Part shown: in pieces, positions 30,664 through 32,344 of the stretch
Layout of the letters: every line of letters begins with the position of its first letter
How positions within the stretch are numbered: position 1 is the stretch's first letter
Source of the DNA: Roseburia sp. 1XD42-34
Lineage (GTDB): Bacteria > Bacillota > Bacilli > Bacillales > Amphibacillaceae
Reading direction: 5' to 3'
DNA length: 32,344 nt
NCBI RefSeq assembly: GCF_009917385.1
Contig: NZ_QWLJ01000047.1
Coordinates: forward strand, 1-32,344
Program-made: the position numbers and the translations under genes
The notes under the pieces: generated by a model
Databases searched by the model: none
Seen by the model: the letters and a program-made list of their open reading frames with translations, nothing else
What the model was told of the DNA's origin: nothing

Positions 30664-32344
30664 ATCGAGTAGAGGGAAAAGCTAAATAACTTTTCGCCCC
30701 TCTCACACCACCGTACGTACGGTTCCGTATACGGCGGTTCAATAGTTTGAGTGTATGAACTGGTATTGAAGAGCGATATCTTTATATCCTCTCGATGCCA
30801 GTTCTTTATCTGTCAATGAACGATGGAGTACATAGCTACTTGATATAATCCAGTAACCTTTTCTTGTATTCGACCATTCATAAGCTTTACGTTTATCGAT
30901 ACCTAAGTGAATTAGATTTTCTCTTTTTGTGCGTGGATTCTTCCACTGTTTCCAAATGTACTGTCTAATTCTACGCTTCAGCCACCCGTTTAGATTCTTC
31001 ATAAATCCTTTCATTTCACCTATGCCATAGTAGTTTATCCACCCTGTCATAAGTTGTCGGATTTCTTTTAGAATCACGTCCAGACTTCTTCCACGATTGC
31101 GTTTGGTGATTCGTTTGAGTTTCTGTTTAACGGTCACTTTTGCTTTATAATGTGGACGAATTTGAACACCTTTCTTTGTAACGTGGATACAGAATCCTAG
31201 AAACTTTCGTTTCAAGGGGCTTCCTACTGCGCTCTTTTCCCGATTCACCGTAAGACTTAAATCCTTCTCAAGAAATTTCGTCATACTCTTCATTACTCGC
31301 TGTCCTGCCCTTTTGCTTTTCACATAAATGTTACAGTCATCTGCGTAACGCACAAATCGGTGTCCTCGTTTTTCTAGTAATTGGTCTAACTTATTTAAGT
31401 AAATATCACTGAGTAACGGAGACAGGTTCCCCCCTTGAGGCGTTCCTTCCTCTGATTTTTCAAAGATGCCGTCAATCATGATTCCACTTAATAAATATTG
31501 TCTTATCAAGCGTAGTACTCGCTTATCTGTTATTTGTTTCTTCACAAAGTACATCAGTTTGTCATGATTTACCGTATCGAAATAGGCTTTCATATCCAAG
31601 TCCACCACATGTTTGTACCCTTGTTCGTAGTACGACTTTGCCCGTATGATGGCTTGATGTGCACTACGTTTTGGACGAAACCAAAACTATTATCGGAGAA
31701 CGTCGGTTCAAATATTGGTTGTAACACTTGGTTTATTGCTTGTTGAAGCATTCGGTCAATAACTGTAGGAATCCCTAATTTTCTTGTTCCGCCATTTTGT
31801 TTTGGAATCTCAACCCGCAATACGGGTTGAGGTTTATACTTCCCAAGATACAACTGCGTTAATAATTCTTCCCTATGTTCCCTCAAGTATGGAAGCAACT
31901 GGTCGTATGTCATACCATCCACTCCAGCTGCATCCTTATTTCTGACCACTTGAAGATAAGCTTGATTCAAATTATCCCTTGATAGGATACTTTCAAACAG
32001 ATCGGATACACCATTTTGATTGTTCTTTTCACCATGAAAGGCACTATGCGCTTCGACATACCATTCATGTTCCACACTATCTCTCTGCCGATAGCCAGAT
32101 TCTACTGTTTTCTGCAGTTCTCGCACCCTTCACACCTCCTAGAGCTTTCAAAATTACTATTGTTCGGTCCTTCATGTTTTGGTCATGTTACACTACTACG
32201 ACCTCTGCTGACTTCTTGTGATTCACCAGGATGTCACCAACTTGGCTGTGTCGGCTCGTTATTCTTTAACTCACAAGTCACCCTCACAAGACCTCCCCCG
32301 GTAAGAACGAAAACTTTCCTCCCACGTAACTGCTAGATTTACTG
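30664..32344 (-). mobile_element. Group II intron, 3' portion (5' end outside the window)
   Basis: The minus strand carries an intron-encoded protein gene followed by a domain V-like hairpin (about 30735-30693: ACCGCCGTA pairs with TACGGTGGT, inner TACG/CGTA). A domain VI stem (GAGGGGCGAAAAG with CTTTTCCCTC) comes next, ending in CTACTCGAT near 30664. The protein ends without an HNH endonuclease domain and looks like the bacterial class C type, whose introns insert behind terminator hairpins (family knowledge). Bases 32127-32344 would be intron domains I-IV. The GUGYG 5' boundary is not in the window. Confidence 0.8.
30739..32126 (-). pseudogene. ltrA: Group II intron reverse transcriptase/maturase, frameshifted
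   Basis: The gene opens with GTG at 32126 behind AGGAGG and encodes the RT start (AAGVDGMTYDQLLPYL, then IPKQNGGTRKLGIPTVIDRM). Near 31676 one base is missing: the frame should read FGFRPKRSAHQA but becomes FGFVQNVV and stops at 31590. The correct frame resumes as YEQGYKHVVDLDMKAYFDTV, with catalytic YADD in RYADDCNIYV. It continues through the maturase (X) domain with LGIDKRKAYEWSNTRKGYW to a stop at 30739. All motifs are otherwise intact, so this is either a recent mutation or a sequencing error. As it stands no full-length maturase can be made. Confidence 0.85.

Noticed and set aside
30518..30742. 74-codon frame spanning the intron 3' end as a gene
   Set aside because: Its first part is intron domain V/VI sequence; only the exon portion after 30664 could be coding, and it has no start of its own.

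Overview
The window looks like part of the chromosome of a low-GC, endospore-forming Bacillota of the Bacillaceae (Oceanobacillus/Virgibacillus-like by general character; genus is inference). Evidence: AT-rich sequence, strong AGGAGG-type ribosome binding sites, an alpha/beta-type small acid-soluble spore protein, a Bacillus-type CsoR/CopA/CopZ set, a HemAT-type globin transducer, and catabolite-responsive (cre), BirA and TPP regulatory elements of Bacillus type. Nearly all genes are on the minus strand; only yjbQ and an SDR gene are on plus. No tRNA, rRNA, CRISPR array or prophage was seen.

Layout. 0.1-3.5 kb: a TauE/SafE permease with a probable IS200/IS605 scar at its 5' end, yjbQ, and an MFS exporter preceded by a leader ORF and a hairpin that sequesters its ribosome binding site. 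3.7-4.5 kb: spore protein and cold-shock protein. 5.2-8.7 kb: copper operon csoR-copA-copZ with a CsoR operator in the promoter. 9.0-10.7 kb: a small two-helix membrane protein and bioY with a predicted BirA operator. 11.3-11.6 kb: frameshifted remnant of an M20 amidase. 11.7-18.6 kb: a three-gene operon (KdgT-type permease, DUF1537 kinase, PdxA2) matching four-carbon acid sugar (D-threonate-like) catabolism, and further upstream a PrpR_N/AAA/Fis regulator that lacks the sigma-54 GAFTGA loop. 19.4-21.2 kb: an SDR gene and thiT under a TPP riboswitch. 21.7-23.3 kb: hemAT with a promoter-structured leader-terminator unit upstream. 23.9-30.5 kb: L-rhamnose operon rhaM-MFS-rhaB-rhaA-rhaD followed by a DeoR-family regulator, with a predicted sigma-A promoter, cre site and TTTGTTT repeats. 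30.7-32.3 kb: the 3' part of a group II intron whose reverse transcriptase/maturase is frameshifted.

The long intergenic stretches carry two kinds of unexplained structure. One is a GC-rich, roughly 275-bp dispersed element in three full copies (5.2, 15.6, 23.4 kb) plus a 3' fragment (16.7 kb), all in the same orientation, with conserved hairpins and a long-range pairing that suggest a structured RNA or non-autonomous mobile element. The other is three degenerate tandem arrays (9.8, 11.1, 18.9 kb) sharing a 41-43 bp period built from ~21-bp half-units. These, together with the predicted attenuator of the MFS gene and the leader RNA of hemAT, are the observations most worth checking. All assignments come from reading the sequence and from recalled family features; no database search was run.
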